The notes: generated by a model not told the origin, from the sequence alone. A stretch of 44,115 nucleotides of DNA from Acidobacteriota bacterium (GCA_902812415.1 CADDZJ010000022.1:1-44115); one strand, 5' to 3'; shown: positions 26,701-34,967, numbered from the stretch's first letter. Translations and numbers: made by a program.

Positions 26701-26890
26701 GTTGCTCCACTTCTTCAGCGGCATGTCCCGGCCACTGGGTAATGACCTGGACCCAGGGTGGAGCGACGTCGGGATAAGCTTCAACCGGCAGACGGTGGAA
26801 CGAGATGATTCCCCAAACAAGCAGGGCTATCCCGAGGCTGAGCATGAGCCATTTTTCTCGAAGGGCAAAATCGACGATGCGTTGAACCAT
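23765..26890 (-). CDS. czcA: Heavy-metal efflux RND transporter, CzcA type
   Basis: An inner-membrane proton-driven pump of 1041 residues that moves metal ions or drugs through a tripartite channel. It has twelve expected membrane helices and two large periplasmic loops. Family signs are AYPDVAPPWVQVITQWPG near residue 37 and the fourth-helix motif GALDFGMVVDGTVVMVEN with D-x5-D-x6-E acidic residues. This motif resembles the cobalt/zinc/cadmium (CzcA) class rather than copper/silver CusA, whose helix 4 reads AIGAMVDAAIVMIEN. The start is an ATG 2 bp after the adaptor stop (TAA-CG-ATG), so the two are translationally coupled. Metal specificity is inferred from this motif only. Confidence 0.93.
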   Translation of the reverse strand: MVQRIVDFALREKWLMLSLGIALLVWGIISFHRLPVEAYPDVAPPWVQVITQWPGHAAEEVEQQITVPIEIQMNGIAHMVDLRSQSLFGLSVVTMIFTDNSNDLLNREQVLERLSGVVLPANVQPMLGPDYSPVGQIYWYTLESTNPRYDLMQLKTLQDWVLERQFKSVPGVVDVSSFGGLTRQYQVLINPEQLINYDLTLSQVEQVLAANNANAGGSFVEHGQQAFNVRAVGLMQNTQDIAAAVLKVGNGTPVRVRDVGEVIQGHAIRLGQIGKTIRNPDGTIVDDNDVVEGIVLLRKGAQTDSTLRGIEEKVAELNRHVLPPGVKIVPYLDRTDLIQYTTDTVLRNLTDGFLLVTVLLFFFLGNIRSAVIVASTIPFSLLFAATCLDLSHIPANLLSLGALDFGMVVDGTVVMVENILRLISLREWKHKNIGEIIYWAAHEVQRPVFYAILIIITAYLPIFTLQGVAGKLFHPMAWTVAFALLGGLIFALVISTVLSSLLLRRHVEEWHNPILLFLGARYRLALRGCLRHRKATLASAGALFAVMIYLSTSGMVGSEFLPHLDEGAIWARGTLAASTGPSEGERIVHQARLIFASFPETTEIVSQVGRPDDGTDATGFFNTEYYVGLKPQKQWPEPYRSDKDKLIAAMDQKLESTIPGVIWNFSQPIEDNVDEAVSGVKGALAVKIYGTDLKTLEAKADEIADVMRRIPGIKDLGVFRVMGQPNINLIVNRELAGRYGINVSDIQDAVETAVGGKTVSQILIGDRRFDLVVRYEKPYRQTVQDIADIRILSPSGARVSLGQVCDIKVQEGASMIYREGNERYIAVKYSVRGRDLGSTVEQAMQEVNQRVKLPSGYRIDWAGEYANEVAANKRLEVIIPLTLLIIALLVYAAFDSFKWVWVILLDVALAPLGGLIALLVTGTYFSVSSGVGLLALFGVSTQIGLVMLEYINQLRARGLALEDAIVEACQLRLRPIMMTMLVATLGLLPAALSHAIGSDSQRPFAIVIVGGLSLSLAISVFFLPTLYACVAKPTDVVHDVV

Positions 26891-26892
26891 CG

Positions 26893-28041
26893 TTACTTTT
26901 CCGCCTCAACCGTCTGAGCGAATTGCAATGAATTGGCCACCACTTTTTCGCCGGGTTCGAGTCCGCTTAGGATCTCCTGATAGCCTCCTGGCGCGGTGAT
27001 TCCCGCCTGAACCTGCCGGCGCTCAAAAAGACCCGGCCCGGTGGGAACGAAGACCCAATATTGATCGTGCAGTTGAAAGAGCGATGAGCTTGGAACCACC
27101 ATCCGGGAAACCAGCTTGCGGGAGACGATCTTCACGGTTGCAAACATCTGCGGACGCAGCATTCCGCGCGGATTGTCCAGGACAATGCGCACCGCGGCTG
27201 TCCGTGTCGAGGGGTCGAGCACTCGGGAAATGTTATCAACCCGGCCTCGAAAAACGCGGTCGGGATAGGCATTGAAACGGACTTCAGCGAGATCATCCAG
27301 ATGCACCTTGCCAAGGTCGTTTTCATAAACGTTGGAAAGAACCCAGACACGCGAGAGGTCGGCAATCGTAAACAGCGCCGGGGAGTTATCGACGGACTTC
27401 ACGGCTTCGCCCGGCGAGATGTTCTGCTCGACAATTGTGCCTGAAATCGGAGCTTTGACTTCGATGAGCGGGGAGAGGTGATGGAGGTCCGCGCCGAGGA
27501 TGCGGAGTTGCTGCGTCGCAGTTGTAAGGTCAGCCTGGCTCTTATGCTCCGCGTCGTCAGCCTGTTGCAAATCCTTTAAAGAAATGGCGCCATGCGAATA
27601 GAGTTCCTGTGCGCGGACGAGGGCTTCATGGCTGAGTTGTTCGTCCGCCTGAGCCTTTAAGTAAACGTTGATCTCGGCGGAGAGGTCAGGGCTGTGAATC
27701 AGCAGAAGCGGCTGGCCCTTTTCAACATATCTTCCAAGCTCGGTTTTTACCTCCATCACCCGTCCGGCGGCGAGGGAGTACACGTGAACCGTCCGGTTCA
27801 CATCCGGAACCACGATTCCCGGAAGCGTAAGCACCGTGGGAAGCGGCCGCGTCTCGACCACTGCCAGCGGGAAGAGTTGAGGGCGCTGCACGCGAAAAGC
27901 GTCGCCTGCAGCCGGTTGCTCCATCACGCTCGGCGATGGTTTCGCCGGTTGATCGGACAGGTGCGAACGGCAGCCGGTAAGGGTCAATAAAACCGTGACG
28001 GCGAGCGCTAAAGTTACGCGCACTGTGAGTTGTTTGTTCAT
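26893..28041 (-). CDS. czcB: RND efflux periplasmic adaptor, CzcB/CusB-like lipoprotein
   Basis: The membrane-fusion protein that links the CzcA pump to an outer-membrane channel. Its 382 residues begin with a lipoprotein signal ending LTLTGC (Cys at about 24). A barrel-sandwich/lipoyl half (VHVYSLAAGRVMEVKTELGRYVEKGQPLL) follows, then an alpha-hairpin (about 125-185), and then the second half-motif IEVKAPISGTIVEQNISPGEAV. The beta-barrel part is DLAEVRFNAYPDRVFRGRVDNI. There are no N-terminal Met/His-rich metal-binding segments. The start overlaps the stop of the small upstream ORF as ATGA. No outer-membrane TolC/CzcC gene is linked, so the channel must be encoded elsewhere. Confidence 0.93.
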   Translation of the reverse strand: MNKQLTVRVTLALAVTVLLTLTGCRSHLSDQPAKPSPSVMEQPAAGDAFRVQRPQLFPLAVVETRPLPTVLTLPGIVVPDVNRTVHVYSLAAGRVMEVKTELGRYVEKGQPLLLIHSPDLSAEINVYLKAQADEQLSHEALVRAQELYSHGAISLKDLQQADDAEHKSQADLTTATQQLRILGADLHHLSPLIEVKAPISGTIVEQNISPGEAVKSVDNSPALFTIADLSRVWVLSNVYENDLGKVHLDDLAEVRFNAYPDRVFRGRVDNISRVLDPSTRTAAVRIVLDNPRGMLRPQMFATVKIVSRKLVSRMVVPSSSLFQLHDQYWVFVPTGPGLFERRQVQAGITAPGGYQEILSGLEPGEKVVANSLQFAQTVEAEK

Positions 28042-28262
28042 TGCAGTTGCCGGCTAAACGCAATCGGAACGCTGGGATATGAAATCCGCGCGCCGGTGGG
28101 AACGAAGCCGGTGAAATAGGCGCAAGGCCAATGCTTGTTCTTTTGCTTCAGGCGCATCAGCTCTGAAAGACGAATGCCCCTTGCGGAGTGTTTATTCCTG
28201 TTGAGCGCATCTCCAACCGAAAAGGCGGAGATGCGGCTCGTCATAAGGACCAGAATCCGCAA
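28038..28262 (-). CDS. Small ORF coupled to the czcB start
   Basis: An open frame of up to 74 codons from a TTG at 28262 (or an ATG at 28244). Its TGA overlaps the czcB ATG as ATGA, which is how real coupled genes are arranged, but there is no ribosome site at either start and the product (AYFTGFVPTGARISYPSVPIAFSRQ at the end) matches nothing I know. It could be a short coupling peptide or the 3' remnant of the missing outer-membrane channel gene. Confidence 0.3.
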   Translation of the reverse strand: MRILVLMTSRISAFSVGDALNRNKHSARGIRLSELMRLKQKNKHWPCAYFTGFVPTGARISYPSVPIAFSRQLQ

Positions 28263-28297
28263 ATAAGGGTTGGCCGAGCGGCGATTGGAGTTTGGGT

Positions 28298-28744
28298 TTA
28301 TGAGAGGGTGTAGCTTGGAGGCGCGCGGCCCGTAGCGGCGGGCGCCAGAAGCCCCTGGTGGTGGAACCAGGAGGGGTGAACAAGCGGAATATAACGAAGG
28401 GTCGGGGAAACGCCGCGGCTCGTAGCCGCCTGAAAGTTACTCAGAACCTCAAGCAGTTGAGCGAGAAAATAACCCGCGTGGCTGTGAGATGAATGAGGTT
28501 CCGCAATGCTCTCGGCATAAGTCGATTGGCAAAGCGACGGGAGTTGTTGCAGGCTTACCAGATCGTCGCTGGCCGAGAGGCAAGGGAAGAGAGCCAGAGT
28601 GGCTGCCAGAACGGCTATCCCATGCTTGAGGCGCACACGAGCGTGAGGAGCGCGCCGGTGGGACACTTCGCGGATCCACCACACGCTCAGGGATGCGCTG
28701 ACCACCCCGATCCAGAGCAGATTTAGAACAGTTTCAGGAGCCAT
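28298..28744 (-). CDS. Small membrane protein upstream of the metal efflux genes
   Basis: A protein of 148 residues with two hydrophobic segments (LLWIGVVSASLSVWWI, 8-23; GIAVLAATLALFPCLSASDDL, 41-61) separated by a basic loop, then a soluble His-rich C-terminal part that contains SHSHAGYF and VHPSWFHHQG. Small proteins with the same FPxxSASDDL turn occur next to efflux operons in Acidobacteria, from memory; they are uncharacterised. The histidines would suit metal contact, which is inference. The start is an ATG at 28744 with a poor TTGGA site. It is the first gene of the czcB-czcA unit. Confidence 0.6.
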   Translation of the reverse strand: MAPETVLNLLWIGVVSASLSVWWIREVSHRRAPHARVRLKHGIAVLAATLALFPCLSASDDLVSLQQLPSLCQSTYAESIAEPHSSHSHAGYFLAQLLEVLSNFQAATSRGVSPTLRYIPLVHPSWFHHQGLLAPAATGRAPPSYTLS

Positions 28745-28916
28745 TCCAACTTAAAACACTAGCAAAATGCCGCTCGATCTTCAACCAATCCCCTGCCTCA
28801 TGCTCCGCCTTGTTCCATAGCATCGACAATCGCAGGGTTAATCAAACTGAGCGCGGATTTGACCGGAGCCAGATTCTGGGATATGCTCACTCCAACCTTT
28901 AAGGAGCGCAATCCCA

Positions 28917-29744
28917 GTGCATCCTAATCTTAGTCTAACGGACTGGCTCAATCTTTCTATCCTCGTGGGCATCTTCCTGACGAATCTAGTTGTCCTGAAT
29001 GCCCTGTCCAGGAAAGCAGTGAGTGATGCAAATGTTCGGGATATCTGCATGGCTCATGTCCTTTGGACGGCAAACTGGCTCGTGTGGTTTTTTGCGTGGC
29101 TCGTTCACTTCAAGAGCGCGAACCTGATTATTGCGGACTTGCTGGATGATATCGGCGCCTTTTTTCTGATCGCTTTTGCCATAACCTTTGCCGGAGGATT
29201 CAGCAAACTGAAGGCCTATTGGTTTGTGATTGCGGGCTTTTTCATCATGGATGTGGTCTGGCTGGGGAGCGCCAGCGTCGTGACGCCGGATTCGGTTAAC
29301 CTGGTGTCAGCTTCGAGTTTAAAGGAGTGGGTGTCAGGTCTAGGCGGCGTAAGCCCTGAAGATATCATTTTTCGCCGCACCATTGTCTTCGCACCTTCGC
29401 TTTGCCTGGTGATTGTGGCGTTGGGGCTGGTTGCCTGGTCCTTCATTGAGCGCTTCAAGGAGTGGCAACTGAGCGCTCTCATGGCTTTGCTGGCCGGAGT
29501 TTATGCGATCCTGCACGTCGCCCTTTTTCAAGCCAACTTTTTCATTCCGGCGCTCAACTTTCATCAGCACCTGGAATTTCTGTTTTTGGCTTGGCGTGTA
29601 GTCCTTGTTCTGCTGTATTCATTTCTGATACTGAGTTCCGCCGGAATTGAAATACAGTCGCAGCGCATTATCGCCGTGCTGGGCACTGTAGGATCGGTGG
29701 TTTCTACGATTGTCGCCCTCAGAAGCTTCATTTTGGGAAAATAG
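28917..29744 (+). CDS. Polytopic membrane protein of unknown function
   Basis: A 275-residue inner-membrane protein with about eight hydrophobic helices: 12-28, 45-63, 68-92, 98-117, a break around 118-148, 153-175, 183-205, 215-238 and 250-270. The loop at 118-148 (VVTPDSVNLVSASSLKEWVSGLGG) probably faces the periplasm. I recognise no family. The start is a GTG at 28917 behind AAGGAG. Its TAG lies 5 bp before the start of the next gene, which encodes an exported proteasome-like protein, so the two are very likely one transcript and may act together. Confidence 0.75.
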   Translation: MHPNLSLTDWLNLSILVGIFLTNLVVLNALSRKAVSDANVRDICMAHVLWTANWLVWFFAWLVHFKSANLIIADLLDDIGAFFLIAFAITFAGGFSKLKAYWFVIAGFFIMDVVWLGSASVVTPDSVNLVSASSLKEWVSGLGGVSPEDIIFRRTIVFAPSLCLVIVALGLVAWSFIERFKEWQLSALMALLAGVYAILHVALFQANFFIPALNFHQHLEFLFLAWRVVLVLLYSFLILSSAGIEIQSQRIIAVLGTVGSVVSTIVALRSFILGK

Positions 29745-29749
29745 GAAGA

Positions 29750-30607
29750 TTGAAGATTCTTATCCTGCCGCTCGCGTGTCTGTTAACGATTTTGATGACC
29801 AGCGCTTCTGCCACAATCGCAAGCTCCCTGCCAGAGATTGGGAGCGTGGTCATTGTGTTATATTCCCGCAATGAAATCGTCATGGCGGCAGACAGTCGAG
29901 TGGTCAACGAGCAGACGGGCCAGTATCGAGACGACTACTGTAAGATCGTCACGCCCGGCGCCGGGTTTATCTATGGAGCGGCAGGAATTACAGAAACTGC
30001 CGGAGCATTCGACGCCGCCGGGTTAGTCAGGCGATTATTTCGTGAAGAGGGTCGCAGCTCCAAAGTTGGGTTTGTGCAAGAGATCGCAATGAAATGGGCT
30101 GATGCGATGGAACAGAACCTTGCAAGGCTGCCTTCCAACCGCCTGAGGCAATCTGCAGGGGAAGGCCGAGGAGCGGGTGCGCTTAACTGCGCGATGTTTG
30201 CCGGAGTCGAGCCTTCAGGCGAGCTTGCTTTGGTTCGCGCTCGGCTGTTTTATCGAGGCATTTCTGGTGACGGGATTCCCAAGGTCGCTGCGGAAATCAC
30301 TCCGATCCCGCTGGATAAGCCTGGCATCAACATTGCGGGATGCGGCGATGTGGATGTCCTGGAAAGCATCGTTCCGCCGCGAACCGCATGGGCGAAATCG
30401 GAAGTGGAGCGGTGGCGGCGCTTCACGGGCGATGCCAAAGCCAAAATCGCGATTCGGCTGGTGCAGTTGACAATCGACCGCGAGAAGCCAAGACGGTTTG
30501 GTTTCCAGGAGATTGTTCCGGTCGGCGGTGAGATCGACGCGGTGGAAATCGTTCCAGAGAGACCTGTGAAATGGATTCAGCGCAAAGCAAACTGTCCGGC
30601 TGAATGA
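29750..30607 (+). CDS. Exported protein resembling proteasome/HslV Ntn hydrolases
   Basis: A 285-residue protein with an N-terminal signal (ILILPLACLLTILMTSASATIA). The segment after it, EIGSVVIVLYSRNEIVMAADSRVV, follows the first two strands of 20S beta subunits and HslV. Taking S32 as position 1, D48 falls on Asp17 and K65 (DYCKIV) on Lys33/34, and Gly31 is the Gly that precedes the proteasome cleavage site. The middle helices (GFVQEIAMKWADAMEQNLARL) fit HslV helix 2. A later CGDVD and a C-terminal FGFQEIVPVGGEIDAV are not assigned. The start is a TTG at 29750 with AGGA close by. The family call is by eye; whether it is a hydrolase is unknown. Confidence 0.65.
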   Translation: MKILILPLACLLTILMTSASATIASSLPEIGSVVIVLYSRNEIVMAADSRVVNEQTGQYRDDYCKIVTPGAGFIYGAAGITETAGAFDAAGLVRRLFREEGRSSKVGFVQEIAMKWADAMEQNLARLPSNRLRQSAGEGRGAGALNCAMFAGVEPSGELALVRARLFYRGISGDGIPKVAAEITPIPLDKPGINIAGCGDVDVLESIVPPRTAWAKSEVERWRRFTGDAKAKIAIRLVQLTIDREKPRRFGFQEIVPVGGEIDAVEIVPERPVKWIQRKANCPAE

Positions 30608-30854
30608 TCGCCCGGCGTGATGGCGATACGATCCAGTGAGCTATGGATTCATTGCCGTGCCAAATCTTACGGAATCTCCCTCCCAGCTCGTAATCTTAGC
30701 CAACCGTGCCTGTTGAGGTCGCATTGCTCAGTTCGACTTGCCGGTAACTCCCGCGCGGTTCTTATTCTGATTTCATCTTGCCGGTAATTGCTATTGATCT
30801 TTGCCAGAACCATATCTGCCCTGCATCGAAGCGGCTTTTTATCGCAGGCTGACA
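30608..30854. other. Convergent intergenic region
   Basis: There is no gene between the Ntn-like gene (+) and the phosphoesterase gene (-). The word CTTGCCGGTAA occurs twice in direct orientation, at 30737-30747 and 30777-30787, exactly 40 bp apart. I see no clear terminator. Confidence 0.4.
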
Positions 30855-33698
30855 TTACCGCGGGCAGCCGCGCACAACAGTCTTGTTTGCTTTCTGTTGC
30901 ATCTCGCGGCGAATTATCATTGGATCATCCAGCGGGGCAGATGGCGGCGCGGCAACCGGCTTAAGCCCTTTTTCGATGACTTTTGCGGGATCGAAAACGC
31001 GGAGATCGGAAGGAATAGCTTCGTAAGGCGCAAAATCAGGAACATCGGTAAAGCGGTCGGAAAGATCAGTCGCGGCTGCGTCGTATTGATTCAGCCATGG
31101 CAGGCCGAAAATCAGGTCGAAGGTTTTCAGGATACTCATAAAATCTGCATGCACGTGGGAGACGGCGCGACGCGAATACGGGCTGATCACCAGCAGAATG
31201 CTGCGATGCGCGTCCACGTGGTCCGTGCCCGACTGTGCGTCGTCTTCGGTTACGAAAATGGCCATGTGTTTCCAATACCGGCTATGAGAAAAAATTTCGA
31301 TCAGCTTTCCGAGCGCCAGATCGTTATCAGCCACGTAGGAAGCCCGGAAGGGATAACCTTCTGAGGGTCGCGGCTTGGCGGTATGATCCTGCGGCAGCCA
31401 CATGGAAATAAACTGCGGCAGCGGCTCACGGCCGCTGGCGTAACGACTCTGCCACTCGCTCATGAACTGTTGAAAGCGATATTGGTCCGAGATATTGGTA
31501 TTGAAGTTCGGGTAGATGCGCGAAGTGTTTTCAAACAACGGCTCAGGCATGGGAATGTTCACCGATTCGCGGACGCCAGTAGGTTCCATGTCGGAATCTT
31601 CGTCGTAGCCTGCCAACTCGAGACCTTCCCCGTAATTGCGGAAGCTTATATGATGCCGGGCCAGATGTTCCCAGAGCGAGCCGGCTTCGAGGTAATCCTC
31701 GGGCCAGGGGCTCGTTGAGCCGATTTCAAGCCGTCCGGGCGCCTTTGAGTCCGCCTTCCAGTCGAATTCCCCTCCGTAGGCAGCTGGCCAGCTCGTCTCA
31801 AAGAGGACATTCGGATAATTACCCACCAGCCAGTGATGGCCATCCACGGAGACGTCCGAATCGACATAAAAATTATCACTGATGCCGAAGCGTTCAGCCA
31901 GCGCGTGCGCATTTGGCGTCACCCGGACATCGCGGAAAGCCAGACCCAGAGACTTGTTTCCGACGCACGCCTCGTCGCCGTATTCGGCAAGATTCGGATC
32001 GCCATTCACCGCCTCTTCGTTCACTTCTTTCAGATCTCCAAACACCTGGTCGAAGGTGCGGTTTTCCCTGATGATAAAAATGACGTGACGAATCTTTTCG
32101 CTGGCTATGTCGGGCGGAGGAATGGGGAAATCCGGCGAGCGGCGGTCGGGGTGAGCCGGAGTCAGGAACCCGTTGTTTGCCAGCACCTGCTCTGTTTCAG
32201 CGCTGAGCGGGGAAGTCAATTGGGACCCTGTGATTGCTCGCTGGTTTGCGGTTTCGGCAGAGGGATGAAGAAGGTTGATGATGGAAACTGTTCCTTTGGT
32301 GATGTCCCCGATATAGGTACCCTCGGGACCTTCGTGGAAATCCGGCCCGCCGTTCGGACCAGCGCCGAAGCCCTTGGCGTTCGCTACATAGAGAGTTTTA
32401 CCATTAGGACTGAGCGCCACGCGCGCCGGAAACCAGCCTGTAGGAATGTAGCCCACTACCTCGTCATTTCGCGTATCGACCACAGCCACAGCATTGATTC
32501 CAGCACAAGCGGCGTAAAGCGTGCGACCACCGGGGCTGAGCGCCAGACCAAATGGCAGCACGCCCCGCAGTCCTTTCACCGCCGGAGCGGGTTCGAGCAG
32601 GATCGTTTTCTGGATTTGACCGCTGAGCGCATCGATGACGGTAATGCTATCCTGACTGGCATTGCTGACATAAACTCGCTGCTGTTTGGCTACAATGCCG
32701 CATGGGCTGCTGCCCCCTACGGACCCGGGCCCAACTGGAATGCCGGTTCGCACCTTGAACTTAACCGCGGGCTGCGCTGGATTCGAGACATCAATCGCCC
32801 AGATGGAATTTGAAAGCAATGTGTTGGGGCTGCCCAGGCCGGGAATCGTTCTTCCCTCAACGATGGCGCCTTGCTCGGCCTGCGGCGACGGGAAACCAAA
32901 GGGGGGAAAAGTCAGCCCCGTCGCGCGAGGATGTTTCGGATTATATCCAGGCACGAGTGAATAGCGGAACATTCCCGCATTGGAAACGTAAAGGGTATGC
33001 CCACCGGGCGCGAGTGCGATCCCAAAAGGCAAATAACCCACCGGCTGGCTGGCGATGATTTTTCTCGACTGTGTGCTGAAGATCACTAACCGAAAATGAG
33101 CGATGTCCAGAGCGTAGAGATGAAGGCCGTCGGGGGAAAGCTTCAGATCTCCAGTCAGGCTGTCGTGAAATTCCGAGCCACCGAAGCTTCCGTTCAGATT
33201 CAACTCGCCTATGCGGTGGCGCCGCCGAAGGTCAAAAATCCCAATCTCGCCATTGTCGCCCTCTGACACATAGGCGGTCCGATTATCGGGAGCAATCGCT
33301 GCGCCAAGATAGACGCTCTTGGGATCAGCATTGGAAGGCTTGAAACCAGGAGGAATCTGCACGACCCGGGGATGCGAGCTTCCAAGGCGATTGATGATGG
33401 AGATGGAGAACGGCGCGGTGCCGCTGTTTACCGTGATTAACGTTTTGCCGTTGGGACTGAGCGCGAGGCCATAGGGATGCGGTGCCACCGTCACCTGAAC
33501 GCCACGCGGCGTGATCAGCCGGCCGTTGGGGAGAATCGTCGCTGCGTACCGATTAATGTGGGTGGCCCGCGTTCCGGCAGGCGCTTCGAGCGCGGCTCTC
33601 CCGCCCACCTGAAGCGCATTGCCTTTTGGCGACGCTGGCGAGAAGAGGCGCATGAAAAGTACGGTGAGAAGCAGCAACCACAGCCAGCGAATCGTCAT
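30855..33698 (-). CDS. Beta-propeller and phosphoesterase fusion protein
   Basis: A secreted protein of 947 residues. After a hydrophobic signal (WLWLLLLTVLFMRLF) come about ten YVTN-type repeats (PHPYGLALSPNGKTLITVNSG; LPFGLALSPGGRTLYAACAG; WFPARVALSPNGKTLYVANAKG), a beta-propeller over residues 50-480. The C-terminal half (about 540-930) is a phosphoesterase of the alkaline-phosphatase superfamily (phospholipase C/AcpA type): ENRTFDQVFGD with the nucleophile-bearing loop, SVDGHHWLVGNY, and the metal site in TEDDAQSGTDHVDAHRS. Substrate is unknown; a phosphodiester or phospholipid head group is plausible. The start is an ATG behind AGGAGA. It closes the minus-strand block that begins with the AraC gene, 108 bp after the alcohol dehydrogenase. 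Confidence 0.92.
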   Translation of the reverse strand: MTIRWLWLLLLTVLFMRLFSPASPKGNALQVGGRAALEAPAGTRATHINRYAATILPNGRLITPRGVQVTVAPHPYGLALSPNGKTLITVNSGTAPFSISIINRLGSSHPRVVQIPPGFKPSNADPKSVYLGAAIAPDNRTAYVSEGDNGEIGIFDLRRRHRIGELNLNGSFGGSEFHDSLTGDLKLSPDGLHLYALDIAHFRLVIFSTQSRKIIASQPVGYLPFGIALAPGGHTLYVSNAGMFRYSLVPGYNPKHPRATGLTFPPFGFPSPQAEQGAIVEGRTIPGLGSPNTLLSNSIWAIDVSNPAQPAVKFKVRTGIPVGPGSVGGSSPCGIVAKQQRVYVSNASQDSITVIDALSGQIQKTILLEPAPAVKGLRGVLPFGLALSPGGRTLYAACAGINAVAVVDTRNDEVVGYIPTGWFPARVALSPNGKTLYVANAKGFGAGPNGGPDFHEGPEGTYIGDITKGTVSIINLLHPSAETANQRAITGSQLTSPLSAETEQVLANNGFLTPAHPDRRSPDFPIPPPDIASEKIRHVIFIIRENRTFDQVFGDLKEVNEEAVNGDPNLAEYGDEACVGNKSLGLAFRDVRVTPNAHALAERFGISDNFYVDSDVSVDGHHWLVGNYPNVLFETSWPAAYGGEFDWKADSKAPGRLEIGSTSPWPEDYLEAGSLWEHLARHHISFRNYGEGLELAGYDEDSDMEPTGVRESVNIPMPEPLFENTSRIYPNFNTNISDQYRFQQFMSEWQSRYASGREPLPQFISMWLPQDHTAKPRPSEGYPFRASYVADNDLALGKLIEIFSHSRYWKHMAIFVTEDDAQSGTDHVDAHRSILLVISPYSRRAVSHVHADFMSILKTFDLIFGLPWLNQYDAAATDLSDRFTDVPDFAPYEAIPSDLRVFDPAKVIEKGLKPVAAPPSAPLDDPMIIRREMQQKANKTVVRGCPR

Positions 33699-33806
33699 TC
33701 TCTGATTTTGTCTCCTAACAGAGCAGGCAGATACAGATTCCAGGTACTGAGGAACAAGCGAGGAACGTAATGATTAGTACGCCTCCCGTCTCTTGTCTCT
33801 GGCTTT

Positions 33807-34967
33807 TTACAGCGCCTGCTCATAGAGCGCCGCCATATCCGATTCAGTACAAGGCCTCGGGTTGAGCAGATGGCAGGCATCCTCCATCGCCTTCTTCGAC
33901 ATGGCGGGGATCATGTCGCGCGTGATTCCAAGCGCGCTGAGCCGATCGGGTACGCCCACTTCCCGAAGGAGCTGCCGGATCCGCCCAATCACCGCCGTGG
34001 CAGCTTTCGCGGCAGGCGCGCCCGTTCCGTCCAAACCCATGGCCTGCGCGATATCCCGCATCCGCTCTTCACACACGGGACGATTAAATTCGAGGACGTG
34101 CGGCAGGAGTATGCCGTTCGTCGTCCCGTGATGCAGGCCGCCAATGGAAGAAAGGGGATGGGCGAGCGAGTGAGTCACGCCTAAACCCTTCTGGAAGGCC
34201 ACAGCGCCCATCAGGGAGGCCATCATCATATTTGTCCGGGCGGCAAGGTTGCCGCCTTCATGAACCGCGATGGGAAGATTCTTCATAGCCAGACGTATGC
34301 CATAGAGGGCGATGGCATCACACAGCGGTTGGTAACCCTTTGCCAGATACGCCTCCACGTTGTGGGTGAGGGCGTCGAGACCCGTTCCGGCGGTGATTCC
34401 GGGCGGCAGGCCGAGCGTGAGTTCCGGGTCGTCCAGGGCGACGCTGGGAATCAGGTGAGGGCTGAAAATCACAGTCTTGCGGTCGGTGGCCTTGAGCAGG
34501 ATTACGGCGCTTCGCCCCACTTCGCTGCCGGTGCCGGAAGTCGTGGCGATTGCAACCATCGGCGGAAGATTGGCCGTAATCCGGTTGCTGCCGTTGGCCT
34601 GGTCGTCGTATTGCGCGAGCGGGAGCGGATGCGTCACCCCCAGGCGGATAACTTTGGCGGCGTCGAGCGGGCTGCCGCCCCCCAGCGCGACGATGCCATC
34701 GCAGCGCTCGCTGCGGTAACGTTCAATGCCCGCAAGGACATTCGCCTCAGTGGGATTGTTGTTCACGTTGTCGAACAGGATGAACGCTGTATTCGGGGCC
34801 GCAGCGGCGACACATGCGGCAAGCCCCGCCGCGACCACACCTGGGTCAGTGACCAGCAGCGGCCGGCGTACGCCCAGGCGTTTGATTTCATCGCCCAAAC
34901 GGCCAAGAGCCCCTGCGCCGAAAATGACGCGGGTGGGAAATGCAAAAATCGAAATGGAGTCATTCAT
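33807..34967 (-). CDS. Iron-containing alcohol dehydrogenase
   Basis: A cytoplasmic group III alcohol dehydrogenase of 386 residues, interconverting an alcohol and an aldehyde with NAD(P). It has the family signatures GGGSPLDAAKV (about 97-106), TTSGTGSEV (142-150), and the iron ligands D198, H202, H266 and H280 with the same spacing as in E. coli FucO (D196, H200, H263, H277). The start is an ATG at 34967. It lies 69 bp after the glutamine-synthetase-like gene and shares its direction, so in this cluster it probably oxidises an alcohol group of the pathway intermediate. Confidence 0.95.
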   Translation of the reverse strand: MNDSISIFAFPTRVIFGAGALGRLGDEIKRLGVRRPLLVTDPGVVAAGLAACVAAAAPNTAFILFDNVNNNPTEANVLAGIERYRSERCDGIVALGGGSPLDAAKVIRLGVTHPLPLAQYDDQANGSNRITANLPPMVAIATTSGTGSEVGRSAVILLKATDRKTVIFSPHLIPSVALDDPELTLGLPPGITAGTGLDALTHNVEAYLAKGYQPLCDAIALYGIRLAMKNLPIAVHEGGNLAARTNMMMASLMGAVAFQKGLGVTHSLAHPLSSIGGLHHGTTNGILLPHVLEFNRPVCEERMRDIAQAMGLDGTGAPAAKAATAVIGRIRQLLREVGVPDRLSALGITRDMIPAMSKKAMEDACHLLNPRPCTESDMAALYEQAL

